Shown: piece after piece, positions 30,019 to 32,747 of the stretch | How positions within the stretch are numbered: the stretch's first letter is position 1 | How the letters are laid out: every line of letters begins with the position of its first letter | Source of the DNA: Xanthoparmelia taractica | Lineage: Eukaryota; Ascomycota; Lecanoromycetes; Lecanorales; Parmeliaceae | DNA: 32,747 bases | Direction of reading: 5' to 3' | Assembly: GCA_033085395.1 (NCBI GenBank) | Contig: JANQBS010000365.1 | Coordinates: 1 to 32,747, forward strand | Program-made: the position numbers and the translations under genes | The notes under the pieces: model-generated | Databases searched by the model: none | What the model saw: only the letters and a program-made list of their open reading frames with translations | Told to the model about the DNA's origin: nothing

Positions 30019-32620
30019 ATGCGCCTCACATTCGTTCTCCAGCGCCAGGCTCTGTTCTTGACATTGACCTTGGCTGCACCAACACAAGCACTAGCAGTGA
30101 CGCCGACCTCCAGTGCACCAACTGCGCAGTCAACGATATGCGGTGACATCGTCAACTCTTGCAGTGCGTACCCTCTCGACCCATACGAACCCTTTCATGG
30201 AGTAAGGGCTGATAGGATCTTTAGACACTACTTTTACAGCCAGACAAGCATATGACTGCCTGACCAGCGTTCCTTTCAACGCTGCAGTTGCCAATCGATT
30301 TCTCAAGTACTACAATGACACCATTCAATTCCAGTCGACATTGACCTACTTGAAGAATCCGCCCTCAAGCTATCAGCAACCGGCCATCGACATTCTTGCA
30401 GGCCTTGAGCAAATACAGAAAGATGTTGCTAATAGCACGTTCCCAAATCAATACGCCTTCGAGGCCACCCTACAGAACCTCGTATACTCGGCTCATGATG
30501 CACATTTTCAGCTTGAAGCTGGTATTCTAGCGGCGTTTACGTTTCAGAGCCCGTACCCAATCGTTGCGTTGTCTGAGGATGGTGTCCAGACTCCAAAGGT
30601 ATATGTCACAGACGATGCTGCTCTCGCGACAGATTCGTTCAAGCCATCCGCCATCAAGACGATCAACGGTCAAGACGTCACGGCATACCTTACCCAATTT
30701 GCGGCAGTCAATTCGGTGGGAAACTTGGAGCCAAACGCGGATTGGAATGATCTCATGTCAAGCTTCGCCGCCTATATTCAAGATGACTACAGCATCTTTG
30801 AGTCATACGTTGAGTTCTTTCCTGGCGACACCATCACTCTTGGCTTCGAAAACGGGACTATCTCTGAACCTAAGCCATGGGTGGCAATATATAATAGCCC
30901 AGGTCCTACTGGACCACTAGCCACTGGAGGAGATTTTTACAATTTCTTTGTGCTTGGATTCTATCCCGCATCGTTCAATCCCGACGCCATAGATCCCTGT
31001 GCTGCCTCGGATGGATCCACAAACGCGTCAAGCTCGACCTCAACTTTAAGCAACTCCACTTCAACAACCACAACCTCCGCAGGTGCTACTGTAACGGCAA
31101 CTTCTTGGCCAGATTCCGCGTATCCGAACACCACAGATATATATCAGCCAGGTCTGTATCCCGACGGTGGGGGATTTGTTACCGGTTACTTCCTCAAAAA
31201 CATATCGACTGCTGTGCTTAGTATTCCGAGCTTCGCTATGTCCGGCGATGATGTCCAGACATTCTCAAATACTGTTCAGAAGTTCCTTATTGCTAGTCAT
31301 GCAGCTGATATGAAGACAGTCCTTATCGATCTACAACAGAATCTAGGTGGCGATACACTCCTGGCCGTTGATACTTTTAAGCATTTCTTTCCTTCAAACG
31401 ACACCTTTCGAGGAAGTAGACTGCGCGCACACCCCATCGCAGATATTATTGGAAACACTTTTACTACATACTACACAACAAGCCAGTCGAATAGCTCGAC
31501 GTACGATGCGTTATCCGCGAGCGACTTTGTCTCAGCAAATCGCTTAAACGCCGAGACAGGTTTAAATTTCACATCTTGGGGCGAGTTCTTCGGCCCTTAT
31601 GAGTATAACGGCGACTTCTTCACGACTATTGAGCGTGAGAATATCACAAACTCTCTGTTCGATAACGAGGCACTCGGCATCGACATATACGGGGCATCAA
31701 TCCCTATCACGAATCCTCAGCTATATAAACCTGAAGATATCATTATCCTTTCGGACTCGCTCTGCTCTTCAGCCTGCGCCGTTTTCGTGGAAATGATGCA
31801 TCACGATGCAGGTGTTAAGACCGTAGTGGTCGGTGGTCTACCGCAGACTGGCCCTATGCAAACGGCTGGCGGCACTCGAGGTGTACAGCTCTACACCGCT
31901 GAAAATATTGATGATGCCATTTCCGTCGCTGAGTACTTCAATACGACGACAGCGAATTTTCTCCCGGATCGCAACGAGAGTGTTTTGATCACGTTCCTTG
32001 GCGTCAATCTTCGAGACCAGATCAGAAAAGAGCAAGAGGATGTGCCTGTGCAATTTCTGTATGATGCGGCCGACTGCAGGATCTTCTATACGTTTGAGAC
32101 CTGGAGCGACTACAGCCAGTTGTGGACTTATGCCGTAAATGCGGCAAGCGACTCGAAGCTGTGCATCGCTGGGTCCACCGGCTTCTCTTCAACTGGCGCA
32201 AGCTCACAAGCTCCGACCCCGCCTCCGACATCCAAGTCGCCGGCATACAACGCATCCTACTTGCTCGGAACGAGCAATCAATTCACCAACATATTCGGCG
32301 ATCAGGAGCTGGATATCTTCCATCCGCAGGTTAGAGGCGTCCAGAGGACCGTCTCACAAACATGTGACAACCACGGTAACGGCTGTCCGGTTGGCCGATG
32401 CAGTTTCAATACTGCTCAGGGCCAAGGCTCGTACAAAGGCCGCACCATCACGTTGCGCTCCGGAGTCTGCCCTGCCAGTGTGGCTGCTTCCGCGGGCACG
32501 AAGGGTCTCATCACGAAGAACAACGAGCCGGCGGAGATTCACGGGGATGGCGGGAAGAAGAAGCCGAGCAATGCTGGTTCAGTGGCTGATGCGTTAATGA
32601 GGCCGTTTACTAACGGGTAA
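30019..32620 (+). CDS. Secreted S41 (CPAF/UstP-like) peptidase
   Basis: Two exons, 30019-30163 and 30240-32620, giving 841 residues; the intron (30164-30239, GTGCGT...TTTACAG, branch GCTGAT) joins CGDIVNSC to RQAYDCLTSVPFN in frame. Residues 1-26 are a signal peptide (RLTFVLQRQALFLTLTLA). The body follows the fungal peptidase-S41 pattern: AYDCLTSVPFN, YLKNPPSSYQQP, LVYSAHDAHFQLEAGI, INGQDVTAYL and VLIDLQQNLGGDTLLAVD. The active-site region is IILSDSLCSSACAVFVEMM; Ser559 is the likely nucleophile. A Ser/Thr-rich linker (about 305-335) splits the catalytic region, and many N-x-S/T sites suggest glycosylation. Relatives include the C-terminal-processing-like UstP of ustiloxin clusters and secreted CPAF-like proteins; no such cluster is present here, so the substrate is unknown. 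The C-terminus is basic and Gly/Lys-rich. A GPI signal is not evident. Confidence 0.88.
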
Positions 32621-32747
32621 TGAGAATACTTTACTGGCTTATCTCAATTACTTTCTACCATATCTGTTGGTATTAGGTAATCATTTCGCTCGGTTTCTAG
32701 CCAATTCCAGCGGGGAAGGATCCCCTGGTCCAGCCAGCGTTCTATGG

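Overview
The window looks like nuclear DNA of a filamentous ascomycete (Pezizomycotina). Genes are split by short introns (mostly 47-97 nt, donors GTAAGT/GTGAGT/GTACGT, CTAAC/CTGAT-type branch sites, CAG/TAG acceptors). The protein families are fungal: NACHT-ankyrin STAND proteins, a DUF3435 tyrosine recombinase, a CPAF-like S41 peptidase and a PQ-loop transporter. AT-rich stretches dominated by TpA suggest repeat-induced point mutation (RIP). No tRNA, rRNA, CRISPR or bacterial operon signal was seen. Spliced models were built by eye; exon limits are in the evidence, and every model given as a CDS closes in frame.

Left part, about 1-15.6 kb, looks like an accessory region. It starts with an AT-rich RIP-like block (1-480), followed by an unnamed multi-pass membrane protein (904-2628, +). 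Next is a decayed NLR with a nucleoside-phosphorylase N-terminus and a broken NB-ARC P-loop (3644-5025, +), then degenerate DNA with hairpin repeats. An apparently intact alpha/beta-hydrolase-NACHT-ankyrin NLR follows (6483-11260, -), whose ankyrin region carries a nearly homogeneous 198-bp tandem repeat. After about 2 kb without genes comes a DUF3435 tyrosine recombinase (13264-15578, -), the family that includes Starship captains. It is complete except for one in-frame TAG.

Middle part, about 16.3-21.3 kb, looks like ordinary chromosome. It holds a mitochondrial HTD2-like dehydratase (16295-17296, +), a five-exon short-chain dehydrogenase (18661-19702, +) and a PQ-loop membrane protein (19998-21295, -).

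Right part is mixed. There is a polypurine/G-run tract, a G-rich tandem array with hairpins (22409-22960) fused to a truncated, frameshifted coding fragment (22944-23461), and a second RIP-like block (24.08-24.5 kb). Then come a second intact NLR (25015-29259, -: HeLo-like N-terminus, NACHT with an inserted ZZ-type zinc module, ankyrins) and a secreted S41 peptidase (30019-32620, +).

The theme is non-self recognition genes in different states (two apparently intact NLRs, one dead) beside a recombinase of the Starship-captain family. Captains sit at one end of their element and are transcribed into it. If this copy marks an element, its edge would lie between 15.58 and 16.3 kb and the cargo would be the genes to the left. 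That is a hypothesis: no element ends could be identified.
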